NCBI GenBank assembly: GCA_937893415.1
Contig: CALBWZ010000450.1
Coordinates: forward strand, 1 to 9,815
Length of the DNA: 9,815 nt
Source: an uncultured Comamonadaceae bacterium
GTDB taxonomy: Bacteria > Pseudomonadota > Gammaproteobacteria > Burkholderiales > Burkholderiaceae_C
Direction of reading: 5' to 3'
Shown: one piece after another, positions 1-6,837 of the stretch
Layout: every line of letters starts with the position of its first letter
Position numbering within the stretch: position 1 is the first letter of the stretch
Position numbers and translations under genes: made by a program
Notes under the pieces: generated by a model
What the model was told of the DNA's origin: nothing
Databases searched by the model: none
Seen by the model: only the letters and a program-made list of their open reading frames with translations

Positions 1-257
1 CCATATCGGTAGACTCCGTTTTTCTATTAAGTGAATGTGCAGTTCGCTCTAGGCAAGCAACACGGCGAGACCAACAAATTAGTCAAGTGACATTGTAGGC
101 AATCAAGAGGCGCTTTTTCGCAGGGGTTTTCCCTTTGAATGCAAATGTATACGCACTTTTACAATCCAACCCACACCTTTCAAAAGCGCGTGCACATCAC
201 TTGAAATTTTTTTAAATAAACCGTGAAGTTTAATATGTGGCCGGGCATCACATGACC
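1..257 (-). other. dxs downstream region and probable leader of a minus-strand gene at the left edge
   Basis: No gene lies inside this stretch. On the minus strand an ATG at positions 4-2 is preceded by GGAG (plus-strand CTCC at 14-17) with nine bases between, so a gene probably starts here and runs off the left edge; its product cannot be told from one codon. TACAAT, resembling a -10 box, lies on the minus strand at 97-92, without a good -35. No strong terminator follows dxs: the only candidate is a weak five-pair AT-rich hairpin near 217-233. The existence of the left-edge gene is inference from the start codon and ribosome binding site alone. Confidence 0.4.
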
Positions 258-2123
258 TCAAAAAAACCGCTCACGGATAGACGTCTCAACACCTTGCGCG
301 CTCAAGCCAACGCGTGCCAACAGGGCGGCTGGGTCGCCGTGCTCAATAAAAGTGTCAGGTAAGCCCAGCTGCAAAACCTCACAACGTCTGCCTGTGCTGT
401 GCAGCCACTCCAGCACTGCCGTCCCCGCGCCACCGGCAACAGCGCTTTCTTCGATGGTCACAAAACAATCGTGTGTTTTACACAGTTCGGTCAGCAGCGC
501 CTCGTCCAACGGTTTGGCCCACCGCATGTCAACCAAAGTCATATCCAGCTGCTGCGCGGCAGGCTTGGCCATGTGCAGCAGGGTGCCAAAAGCCAGCACA
601 GCCACGCGCTTGCCGGCGAGGACCACTTCGCCTTTGCCCATTGGCAAGGCGTCAAGAGATCTACCCGCGTCAACACCGGTACCGCTACCGCGAGGGTAGC
701 GCACCGCCACAGGGCCTTCGCTTGCCAATGCGCTGGACAACAGAGCGCGGCATTGCAACTCGTCTGACGGACAGGCAATGGCCATATTCGGTATGCAACG
801 CAAAAATGCGATGTCGTAAGCACCCGCATGGGTTGCCCCGTCGGCGCCCACAAGGCCGGCACGGTCTAACGCAAATACAACCGGCAAGTTTTGCAACGCC
901 ACGTCATGAACCAGTTGGTCGTAGCCGCGCTGCAAAAAAGTTGAGTAAATGGCCACAACAGGCTTGAGACCCTCGCAGGCCAAGCCTGCGGCAAATGTCA
1001 CAGCGTGTTGTTCGGCAATACCCACGTCAAAATAACGGTGCGGGAAACGCTTGGCAAACTCCACCATGCCAGAGCCCTCGCGCATGGCTGGCGTGATACC
1101 AACCACCCGCGTATCTGCTGCTGCTGCATCGCAAAGCCAAACACCAAATACGTTTGAAAACGTAGGCTTGGGTGCAACAGGGGGGCTCTTGATACCCACC
1201 GCAGGGTCAAACTTGCCAGGACCGTGGTAGGCGACTGGATCTGCCTCAGCCAGCTTGTAGCCTTGACCTTTTTTGGTGACCACGTGCAAAAACTGCGGCC
1301 CATCCAGTTGCTTGATGTTTTCAAGCGTTGGAATGAGTGAGTCCAAATCATGGCCATCAATTGGACCAATGTAATTAAAACCAAACCCCTCAAACAACGT
1401 GGCAGGGACCACCATGCCTTTGGCTGTTTCTTCTAGGCGTTTGACCAACTCGAACAAAGGTGGCGCGCCTTTCAGCACACGCTTGCCTACGTCTTTAGCT
1501 GCCGCGTAAAACTGCCCACTCATAAGCTGGGCCAAGTAGCGGTTCAGCGCACCAACTGGCGGTGAAATTGACATGTCGTTGTCGTTCAAAATGACCAACA
1601 ACTTGCAGTCTTCAACGCCTGCATTGTTCATTGCCTCGAACGCCATGCCGGCGGTCAACGCGCCGTCGCCAATCACGGCAATGCTGTGACGCGCTGAGCC
1701 TTGCAGCTTGGATGCCATGGCCATTCCCAAAGCGGCAGAAATAGACGTGGATGAATGCGCAGTCCCAAACGCATCAAATTCGCTTTCGCTGCGCACGGGG
1801 AAGCCGCTAACACCATCGAGTTGGCGCAGCGTCGACATGCGGTCTCGCCTGCCTGTCAGAATTTTGTGCGGGTAGGTCTGATGACCTACGTCCCAGACAA
1901 TGCGGTCATCGGGTGTGTTGAATACATAGTGCAAAGCCACTGTCAGTTCGACGGTGCCTAAATTAGAGCTCAAGTGCCCGCCTGTTTTAGACACAGTGTC
2001 CAGAACAAAACCTCTCAACTCACCCGCCAAGTCGTTTAGTTTTTGACGGGGTAAGGAGCGCAGGTCTTGCGGCGAATTGACACTCTCTAGCAAAGCAAAA
2101 GGTGCCATGTGTGGATGCGTCAT
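258..2123 (-). CDS. dxs: 1-deoxy-D-xylulose-5-phosphate synthase (Dxs)
   Basis: Dxs is the cytoplasmic thiamine-diphosphate enzyme that condenses pyruvate with glyceraldehyde 3-phosphate to give DXP, the first step of the MEP isoprenoid pathway and a precursor of thiamine and pyridoxal. The 621-residue product has the usual full length. Visible motifs are [10 protein letters not shown] with the active-site histidine near 50, the cofactor and magnesium motif GDGALTAG from 152 with NN at 166-167, [11 protein letters not shown] near 181-191, the transketolase-type glutamate in [10 protein letters not shown] (E371), and H432 in GATHAG. The C-terminal transketolase domain ends in [11 protein letters not shown] (about 587-596). 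It starts 116 bp after ispA on the same strand and was probably transcribed with it. No strong ribosome binding site is visible; a second in-frame ATG at 2108 (MAPFALLE) is an alternative start. Confidence 0.97.
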   Translation of the reverse strand: MTHPHMAPFALLESVNSPQDLRSLPRQKLNDLAGELRGFVLDTVSKTGGHLSSNLGTVELTVALHYVFNTPDDRIVWDVGHQTYPHKILTGRRDRMSTLRQLDGVSGFPVRSESEFDAFGTAHSSTSISAALGMAMASKLQGSARHSIAVIGDGALTAGMAFEAMNNAGVEDCKLLVILNDNDMSISPPVGALNRYLAQLMSGQFYAAAKDVGKRVLKGAPPLFELVKRLEETAKGMVVPATLFEGFGFNYIGPIDGHDLDSLIPTLENIKQLDGPQFLHVVTKKGQGYKLAEADPVAYHGPGKFDPAVGIKSPPVAPKPTFSNVFGVWLCDAAAADTRVVGITPAMREGSGMVEFAKRFPHRYFDVGIAEQHAVTFAAGLACEGLKPVVAIYSTFLQRGYDQLVHDVALQNLPVVFALDRAGLVGADGATHAGAYDIAFLRCIPNMAIACPSDELQCRALLSSALASEGPVAVRYPRGSGTGVDAGRSLDALPMGKGEVVLAGKRVAVLAFGTLLHMAKPAAQQLDMTLVDMRWAKPLDEALLTELCKTHDCFVTIEESAVAGGAGTAVLEWLHSTGRRCEVLQLGLPDTFIEHGDPAALLARVGLSAQGVETSIRERFF

Positions 2124-2239
2124 GTAAGCACTTTCAATGGAGTTCCGAATACGTATTGAGTTGTTGTCACAGTGGCCTCTTTCAGTATCATTGATCTGTG
2201 GGTCTTGGGGTGCTGTTTGTCTGATTGACAGCGTCGGTG

Positions 2240-3178
2240 TTAATGGCTTCTCGCCACTATTTGATCAGCCAGTGCATGCAAGGCTTGGCTGCGATCCAAG
2301 CCAACCTCATCGAGCGACAACTTGGCACGTTGCACCAACTCGCTGGCATAGGCTTTTGCAGCATCTAGGCCCATAAGCGATACAAATGTTGGCTTGTCAG
2401 CCAAGGCATCTTTACCAGCTGTTTTCCCCAAGCTTGCGGTATTGCCTGTGACATCCAGTATGTCATCGACCACTTGAAAAGCCAGGCCAACGGCTTGGCC
2501 GTACACACTCAGCGCGGCAGCTTCTTGTTGCGTAGCGTTGCCGCATACGCCGCCCATGGCCACCGCAGCATGTATCAATGCACCCGTTTTTAATGCGTGC
2601 ATATGCTCCAGCTGCGCTTGGGTCAATGGCAGACCCACGCTGGCCAAGTCTATCGCCTGTCCACCCGCCATCCCTTGTGCACCTGCAGCTTTGCTGAGCA
2701 ACTGACAGCATCGCAGCTGTGTGGCGTTAGGTAGGGATTCATCAACATCGCTGTCGCCGTGTTGCGTCAGCATCACAAAAGCTTGTGCTTGGAGCGCATC
2801 GCCCGCAAGCAATGCTTGGGCTTGCCCAAACTGCACATGCACAGTGGGCTTGCCACGGCGCAACTCATCGTCGTCCATGCATGGCATATCGTCATGCACC
2901 AGCGAGTAGGCGTGGATCATTTCTACAGCGCAAGCCGCGTGCATTGTGGCATCACGTGTTGCGGGGTAGGCCTGCTCCGTAGCTTGACGTGTCACGGCCT
3001 CACAAGCGGCAAAGGCCAGCAGAGGACGCATACGCTTGCCGCCACCGGTCAACGCATAGTGCATGGCTGCCAGCAGCGGTTGGGGTGCGTCAATCGGCAA
3101 ACTTTGCAGCAAAGCCAATTCGACCTCATCACGACGGGCTTGCTGCCAAGCACCTGCGTCAAACAGCGTTGCGTTCAT
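2240..3178 (-). CDS. ispA: Farnesyl diphosphate synthase (polyprenyl synthetase family, IspA)
   Basis: IspA is a cytoplasmic prenyltransferase that adds two isopentenyl diphosphate units to dimethylallyl diphosphate to make C15 farnesyl diphosphate, feeding undecaprenyl, quinone and hopanoid synthesis. With the start used here it has 312 residues. GGGKRMRP (45-52) binds substrate diphosphate; the first aspartate-rich motif is DDMPCMD (96-102, the DDx4D form of bacterial enzymes), followed by RRGKPTVH; the second is DDILD (238-242). Tyrosine sits five residues before the first motif, as in short-chain enzymes, which favours a C15 product over a long-chain one. The ATG at 3178 was chosen because it overlaps the xseB stop as ATGA, a classic translational-coupling junction; an in-frame ATG 15 bases upstream (MGARC) would deepen the overlap without reason. 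Confidence 0.95.
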   Translation of the reverse strand: MNATLFDAGAWQQARRDEVELALLQSLPIDAPQPLLAAMHYALTGGGKRMRPLLAFAACEAVTRQATEQAYPATRDATMHAACAVEMIHAYSLVHDDMPCMDDDELRRGKPTVHVQFGQAQALLAGDALQAQAFVMLTQHGDSDVDESLPNATQLRCCQLLSKAAGAQGMAGGQAIDLASVGLPLTQAQLEHMHALKTGALIHAAVAMGGVCGNATQQEAAALSVYGQAVGLAFQVVDDILDVTGNTASLGKTAGKDALADKPTFVSLMGLDAAKAYASELVQRAKLSLDEVGLDRSQALHALADQIVARSH

Positions 3179-3450
3179 GCATCGCGCTCCCATGCCTTAG
3201 CTTGGTCGCCTTCGACCACCCGTACTTGAGCCTCCACCGCATCTAACTGGGCACGACAAAATTGCAGCAACTCGGCCCCGCGTTTGTATTGCCCAAGCAA
3301 TTGATCCAACGGTAATTGACCTGCCTCTAACAGTTGTACCAGCGTCTCAAGCTCGTTCAGAGCGGTTTCATAATTGGCCGGCTGCCCCAACAAGGTGGCT
3401 TGATCAGGTTCTTGGGTGGCAATGGCTTTAGGGGGGCTTGCTTTAGTCAT
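3175..3450 (-). CDS. xseB: Exodeoxyribonuclease VII small subunit (XseB)
   Basis: XseB is the small subunit of exonuclease VII, a cytoplasmic single-strand-specific nuclease in which several XseB chains bind the catalytic XseA subunit; xseA is not in this window. The 91-residue length fits a typical XseB of 70-90 residues plus an extended N-terminus. The hallmark is [20 protein letters not shown] (about 26-45), followed by [20 protein letters not shown] and a helical tail with [16 protein letters not shown]; the protein looks all-helical. It is first in the xseB-ispA-dxs run, a gene order familiar from many proteobacteria, and its TGA overlaps the ispA ATG. It is transcribed away from the Rieske oxygenase gene, with a 242 bp shared upstream region. 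The ribosome binding site is weak. Confidence 0.93.
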   Translation of the reverse strand: MTKASPPKAIATQEPDQATLLGQPANYETALNELETLVQLLEAGQLPLDQLLGQYKRGAELLQFCRAQLDAVEAQVRVVEGDQAKAWERDA

Positions 3451-3471
3451 ATGTACTTTCAGTTGCTGGCT

Positions 3472-3510
3472 ATTTTAGGTGTTTGCAACAAGGGCATCTG
3501 TACAAACACC
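3472..3510 (-). promoter_or_regulatory. Inverted repeat adjoining a -10-like box upstream of xseB
   Basis: GGTGTTTG at 3478-3485 is exactly mirrored by CAAACACC at 3503-3510, leaving a 17 bp spacer and 25 bp between half-site centres. Read on the minus strand, the inner half-site directly abuts TAAAAT (3477-3472), which matches a -10 box in five of six positions, so the repeat would cover the spacer and -35 area of a promoter for xseB-ispA-dxs. No good -35 hexamer is visible at the right distance, as expected for an activated or tightly regulated promoter. That a regulator binds here is inference. Confidence 0.4.
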
Positions 3511-3606
3511 AAGGATGTAAAGGCTTTCAAGATATAGACCTTGGTAATAAGCGTTAAAATCGAATGTTGAATTCAAACCACTTCAGGAGTTTGCCGCACC
3601 AACAGA

Positions 3607-3618
3607 TACAGATCTGTA
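3607..3618. repeat. 12 bp perfect palindrome in the xseB/Rieske intergenic region
   Basis: TACAGATCTGTA is a perfect twelve-base palindrome 75 bp upstream of the Rieske gene start. It could be half of an operator or a fortuitous palindrome. The half ATCTGTA recurs at 3495-3501 inside the inverted repeat near xseB. No matching family of sites can be assigned by eye. Confidence 0.3.
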
Positions 3619-3683
3619 GGCAAAATCATTTTTGTGCAGCCACGCACGCCAACCTGCCCCTTCATAGGGGGAGTCTATAGGTC

Positions 3684-3687
3684 AGGA
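3684..3687 (+). promoter_or_regulatory. Ribosome binding site of the Rieske oxygenase gene
   Basis: AGGA lies five bases before the ATG at 3693 and supports that start. Just upstream, CCCCT-TCAT-AGGGG (3657-3670) can form a short hairpin close to the site, which might modulate translation; that role is speculation. Confidence 0.6.
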
Positions 3688-3692
3688 TCACC

Positions 3693-4844
3693 ATGTCTGA
3701 TTTAAGTCTTCAACTTCAGCAGGCCAAGAGTCAACTCTCGGTTTCCAGTTATTTTGATGATGCGCTGTTCAAGCGCGAGATGGAAACCATCTTTCGAAGC
3801 GGGCCTCGCTACGTTGGTCACCGCCTGTCTGTTCCCGAGCGCGGTGATTACTCCAGCTTGAAGCACGAAGGTGACGGACGCGCCCTGGTTCACGGCGCAA
3901 ACGGCATCGAATTGCTGTCAAATGTATGTCGTCATCGCCAATCGGTGATGCTAAAGGGCACTGGCAACCTGTCTCACACTCAATCCGGCAGCTCAGGCGG
4001 CAACATTGTGTGCCCCTTGCACCGATGGACCTACAGCGAGCAAGGCCAGTTATTAGGTGCACCGCACTTCAGCCAAGACCCCTGTCTAAACCTTAACAAC
4101 TACAAGCTGCGCGAGTGGAATGGCTTGCTGTTTGAGGACAATGGCCGAGACATTGCCACAGACTTGGCGAACCTAGGCCCTGCTGCAGCATTGAGCTTCG
4201 ACGGCTACGTGCTTGACCACGTCGAGATGCACGAATGCAACTACAACTGGAAGACCTTTGTCGAGGTCTACCTAGAGAATTACCACGTCGAGCCTTTCCA
4301 CCCTGGACTGGGTAATTTTGTGAGTTGCGACGAGCTGAATTGGGAGTTCCAAAAGGAATACTCGGTGCAAACCGTTGGCGTCACCGACTTGCGATACAGC
4401 GGCAGCCCCGCTTACCAACGCTGGCACGACGTGTTGCTGCGATACCGAAACGGTGAACTGCCGGCCTATGGTGCTATTTGGTTAACCTATTACCCTCACA
4501 TCATGATTGAGTGGTACCCGCATGTGTTGACCGTCTCGACGCTGCACCCTACAGGGCCACAGCGCACCATGAACGTCGTGGCATTTTTCTATCCAGAAGA
4601 AATTGCCGCGTTTGAGCGGGATTTTGTTGACGCACAGCGCGTGGCTTATATGGAAACTGCGGCTGAAGACGACGAAATTGCGCTGCGCATGGACCAAGGT
4701 CGATGCGCTTTAATGACCAGAGGTGACAACGAAGTAGGCCCCTACCAAAGCCCTATGGAAGACGGCATGCAGCACTTTCACGAGTGGTACAACGGAAAAA
4801 TGACCGCGCATACCGACGCTGTATTACCGGTTCGGTCCCCGTAA
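3693..4844 (+). CDS. Rieske non-heme iron oxygenase, alpha subunit, substrate unknown
   Basis: This 383-residue protein has the two-domain build of ring-hydroxylating and demethylating oxygenase alpha subunits. The Rieske [2Fe-2S] ligands are C79 and H81 (NVCRHR) and C107 and H110 (CPLHRW), separated by 25 residues rather than the usual 15-17, with a Gly/Ser-rich insert. The catalytic domain carries NWKTFVEVYLENYHVEPFHP (185-204), giving iron ligands H198 and H203, with the third carboxylate probably D326 or D327 in AAEDDEIALRMDQGR. The residue bridging the two metal centres, aspartate in naphthalene dioxygenase, is glutamate here (E195), as I recall for carnitine oxygenase CntA. No beta subunit, ferredoxin or reductase gene lies nearby, so electrons must come from elsewhere. 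It is transcribed divergently from xseB and is probably followed by a terminator. Family assignment is secure; the reaction is not known. Confidence 0.9.
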   Translation: MSDLSLQLQQAKSQLSVSSYFDDALFKREMETIFRSGPRYVGHRLSVPERGDYSSLKHEGDGRALVHGANGIELLSNVCRHRQSVMLKGTGNLSHTQSGSSGGNIVCPLHRWTYSEQGQLLGAPHFSQDPCLNLNNYKLREWNGLLFEDNGRDIATDLANLGPAAALSFDGYVLDHVEMHECNYNWKTFVEVYLENYHVEPFHPGLGNFVSCDELNWEFQKEYSVQTVGVTDLRYSGSPAYQRWHDVLLRYRNGELPAYGAIWLTYYPHIMIEWYPHVLTVSTLHPTGPQRTMNVVAFFYPEEIAAFERDFVDAQRVAYMETAAEDDEIALRMDQGRCALMTRGDNEVGPYQSPMEDGMQHFHEWYNGKMTAHTDAVLPVRSP

Positions 4845-4869
4845 TCACCCAGCACACCCACTTGGTTGT

Positions 4870-4910
4870 AAGCTGCTGTGCCTGCTGTGTGAAGCTGAGC
4901 AGCTTTTTCT
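4870..4910 (+). terminator. Probable intrinsic terminator after the Rieske gene
   Basis: AAGCTGCT at 4870-4877 pairs exactly with AGCAGCTT at 4898-4905, and a compact alternative hairpin AAGCT-GAGC-AGCTT (4892-4905) shares the same 3' arm. Both run straight into TTTTTCT (4904-4910). The two mutually exclusive hairpins end at the same T tract, 26-66 bases after the Rieske stop, so transcription probably stops before the transporter gene. Confidence 0.6.
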
Positions 4911-4941
4911 AAACCTCCTACCCTCCCACTTTAAAGTCACC

Positions 4942-5847
4942 ATGCAAGCCCTTTGGATGCTTCTAGCCGCCACACTTTTCGCAACCATGGGGGTGTGCGT
5001 CAAATTGGCATCCGATTTTTACAGCAACTTTGAGATCGTCATGTACCGCGGCATCATAGGCATGTTGGGGCTGATGTGGTGGTGCCGAATGCGCGGTTTA
5101 GGCATGGATTTTTTCAAAACCCGTTTCCCGATGATGCATGTGTGGCGCTCTACCGTGGGTGTCATCTCCTTGATATGCTGGTTTTACGCGATTGCACACA
5201 TACCGCTGGCCACCGCAATGACCATGAACTACATGAGCAGCGTTTGGATTGCCACGTTTTTGGTCGGTGGCGCACTCATCACGCAACGTCCAGGTGAACC
5301 TCTCAAACGCCAAGGTCCTCTGGTTTTTACTATATTGCTGGGGTTCGCTGGCGTTGCACTGCTGCTTAAACCAACACTCAACGACGACCAAGGCTTCGCC
5401 GCCTTGGTTGGCTTGATATCTGGTGTCGTAGCCGCTTTGGCTTATTTGCAAGTTTCAGCCTTGGCAAAAATAGGGGAGCCAGAAACACGTGTGGTGTTTT
5501 ATTTCTCATTGGGCGCAGCCTTGGCTGGCGGCGCAGGCACGGCGGTGACAGGCGTGAGCGCCTTCAATTGGCTGGGTACCTTGTGGTTGCTGCCAGTGGG
5601 TATATTGGCGCTGTTAGGTCAAATTTGCATGACGAGGGCCTACGCCAGCGGGGCCACTTTATTGGTCGCCAACCTGCAATACACCGGCATTGTGGTAGCC
5701 AGCTTATACAGTGTGTGGCTATTTGATGACTACCTCCCCCCCAGCAGTTGGGGCGGCATGGCGTTGATAGTCGTCAGTGGCATTGCCGCCGCCGCTCTGC
5801 GTGCGCGCAGCTTACCCGCCACCCCCCCCAAAGTACAGGAGAGTTGA
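4942..5847 (+). CDS. EamA/DMT-superfamily inner-membrane transporter
   Basis: A 301-residue membrane protein with ten hydrophobic segments, at about residues 4-23, 31-48, 68-87, 91-112, 126-143, 151-174, 184-205, 211-232, 239-261 and 268-287: two copies of the five-helix EamA unit, the standard drug/metabolite transporter fold. Relatives export or import amino acids, nucleosides, drugs or other small metabolites, and the substrate cannot be predicted. The conserved MYRG near 34-37 and the late helix TLLVANLQYTGIV fit the family. The ATG at 4942 lacks a clear ribosome binding site but starts exactly at the first helix. It ends three bases before the sulfurtransferase ATG, so the two form an operon. 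The gene carries runs of seven C at 5736-5742 and eight C at 5822-5829. Confidence 0.9.
   Translation: MQALWMLLAATLFATMGVCVKLASDFYSNFEIVMYRGIIGMLGLMWWCRMRGLGMDFFKTRFPMMHVWRSTVGVISLICWFYAIAHIPLATAMTMNYMSSVWIATFLVGGALITQRPGEPLKRQGPLVFTILLGFAGVALLLKPTLNDDQGFAALVGLISGVVAALAYLQVSALAKIGEPETRVVFYFSLGAALAGGAGTAVTGVSAFNWLGTLWLLPVGILALLGQICMTRAYASGATLLVANLQYTGIVVASLYSVWLFDDYLPPSSWGGMALIVVSGIAAAALRARSLPATPPKVQES
5837..5843 (+). promoter_or_regulatory. Ribosome binding site that sets the sulfurtransferase start
   Basis: AGGAGAG lies inside the last codons of the transporter gene. Counting from AGGAG, it is nine bases before the ATG at 5851 and six before an in-frame TTG at 5848. ATG with normal spacing is preferred. 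The site indicates independent ribosome loading as well as coupling to the upstream gene. Confidence 0.7.
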
Positions 5848-5850
5848 TTG

Positions 5851-6768
5851 ATGAACAAACCATTCACACTAACAGTTAGTGCCACCGAACTGCTGGCCCT
5901 AACCCACACCGCACACCCACTCTGCATATTAGACGGCAGCTTTGACTTGGGCACGCCAGACGCGGCCAGGCAAGCCTTCAAAGAAACACACATTGCAGGT
6001 GCACAGTTTGCCGACTTAGACACCCAACTGAGCGCTCACGGCGAGGTGGCTGCAATCAACGCAGGCCGCCACCCGCTGCCTACACGTGAATGGTTTGCCC
6101 AGCAAATGGGCAACTGGGGTATTGCGCCAAACACGCAAGTGGTGGTGTACGACCGCAATGGCAACAACTTTTGCGGTCGAGCGTGGTGGATGCTGAAGTG
6201 GTGCGGTCACCACAACGTCGCTATTCTTGACGGCGGCCTCGCCGCATGGCAAGCCATAGGGGGCGCAACAGACAACACGAACGGCACTGTTGAACCAATG
6301 ACGACGACCGCAGCCACCACACCAGTGAGCCCTTTGGCACCCTACCCGCTCGCCACACCTCTGGTAAAACTGGTTGATACCGAAACTGTGCTGCACAACT
6401 TGCAAGAACGCCCGGAGACACAGTGCATTGTTGACGCGCGTGGTGCGCCTCGCTTTACTGGAGAGACTGAACCACTAGACCCTGTTGCAGGCCACATACC
6501 TGGCGCAGTGAACCACCCTTTCAACACCAACTTTGACGCCAACGGCTTGTTTAAAACAACCAGCGAGCTACAAGCTCTCTGGGCAAAAACGCTACATGAT
6601 CGAGAAGCCGCCAGCGTGGTGATGCACTGCGGCAGTGGCGTCAGTGCGGTACCCAACATGGTTGCGATGGTGTTGGCTGGCTTTCCCATGCCAGCTCTGT
6701 ACGCAGGCAGCTGGAGCGAGTGGTGCCGCACGCCAGGCACGCCAAGATGGACACCACACACACACTAG
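5851..6768 (+). CDS. Tandem-rhodanese sulfurtransferase, SseA-like
   Basis: A 305-residue protein with two rhodanese domains, the layout of thiosulfate and 3-mercaptopyruvate sulfurtransferases. The inactive N-terminal domain (about 7-140) carries ETHIAGAQFADLD and VVVYDRNGNNFCGRAWWML. The C-terminal domain has CIVDARGAPRFTGE (about 192-205), GHIPGAVNHPF (214-224), and the active-site loop HCGSGVSA with the sulfur-accepting Cys260, then LYAGSWSEWC. A CGSGV(T/S)A loop is the form seen in SseA and mercaptopyruvate sulfurtransferases, as opposed to CRKGVT of classical rhodanese, so 3-mercaptopyruvate is the more likely donor. No signal peptide is seen, so it should be cytoplasmic. It follows the transporter by three bases and is convergent with the SIMPL gene. 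Start chosen from the upstream AGGAG. Confidence 0.92.
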   Translation: MNKPFTLTVSATELLALTHTAHPLCILDGSFDLGTPDAARQAFKETHIAGAQFADLDTQLSAHGEVAAINAGRHPLPTREWFAQQMGNWGIAPNTQVVVYDRNGNNFCGRAWWMLKWCGHHNVAILDGGLAAWQAIGGATDNTNGTVEPMTTTAATTPVSPLAPYPLATPLVKLVDTETVLHNLQERPETQCIVDARGAPRFTGETEPLDPVAGHIPGAVNHPFNTNFDANGLFKTTSELQALWAKTLHDREAASVVMHCGSGVSAVPNMVAMVLAGFPMPALYAGSWSEWCRTPGTPRWTPHTH

Positions 6769-6820
6769 ATCAAGGTCTACACGACTTGCTACAACTGGCC
6801 CATGTCGTCCAGTAGCCCAC

Positions 6821-6837
6821 CCTGTTGGCGCAACAGG
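6821..6837. terminator. Hairpin between convergent genes, no T tract
   Basis: CCTGTTG (6821-6827) pairs perfectly with CAACAGG (6831-6837) around a GCG loop. It lies between the sulfurtransferase stop and the final stop of the SIMPL gene, abutting the latter. Position suggests a shared bidirectional terminator, but neither side has a run of T, so intrinsic termination is doubtful. Confidence 0.35.

Noticed and set aside
352..967. Long plus-strand reading frames opposite dxs
   Set aside because: They are antisense shadows of a clearly real gene, are rich in unusual composition and show no recognisable domain.
2148..2157. AATACGTATT palindrome between ispA and dxs as an operator
   Set aside because: Ten AT-rich palindromic bases are expected fairly often by chance, and no promoter with a recognisable -35 and -10 was found beside it.
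3657..3670. Short CCCCT-TCAT-AGGGG hairpin before the Rieske gene as a riboswitch or thermosensor
   Set aside because: Five pairs with no wider conserved structure are not enough to call a regulatory RNA; it is only mentioned with the ribosome binding site.
6747..6815. A 22-codon plus-strand reading frame overlapping the end of the sulfurtransferase gene
   Set aside because: It has no ribosome binding site, is very short and resembles nothing known; chance is the simplest explanation.
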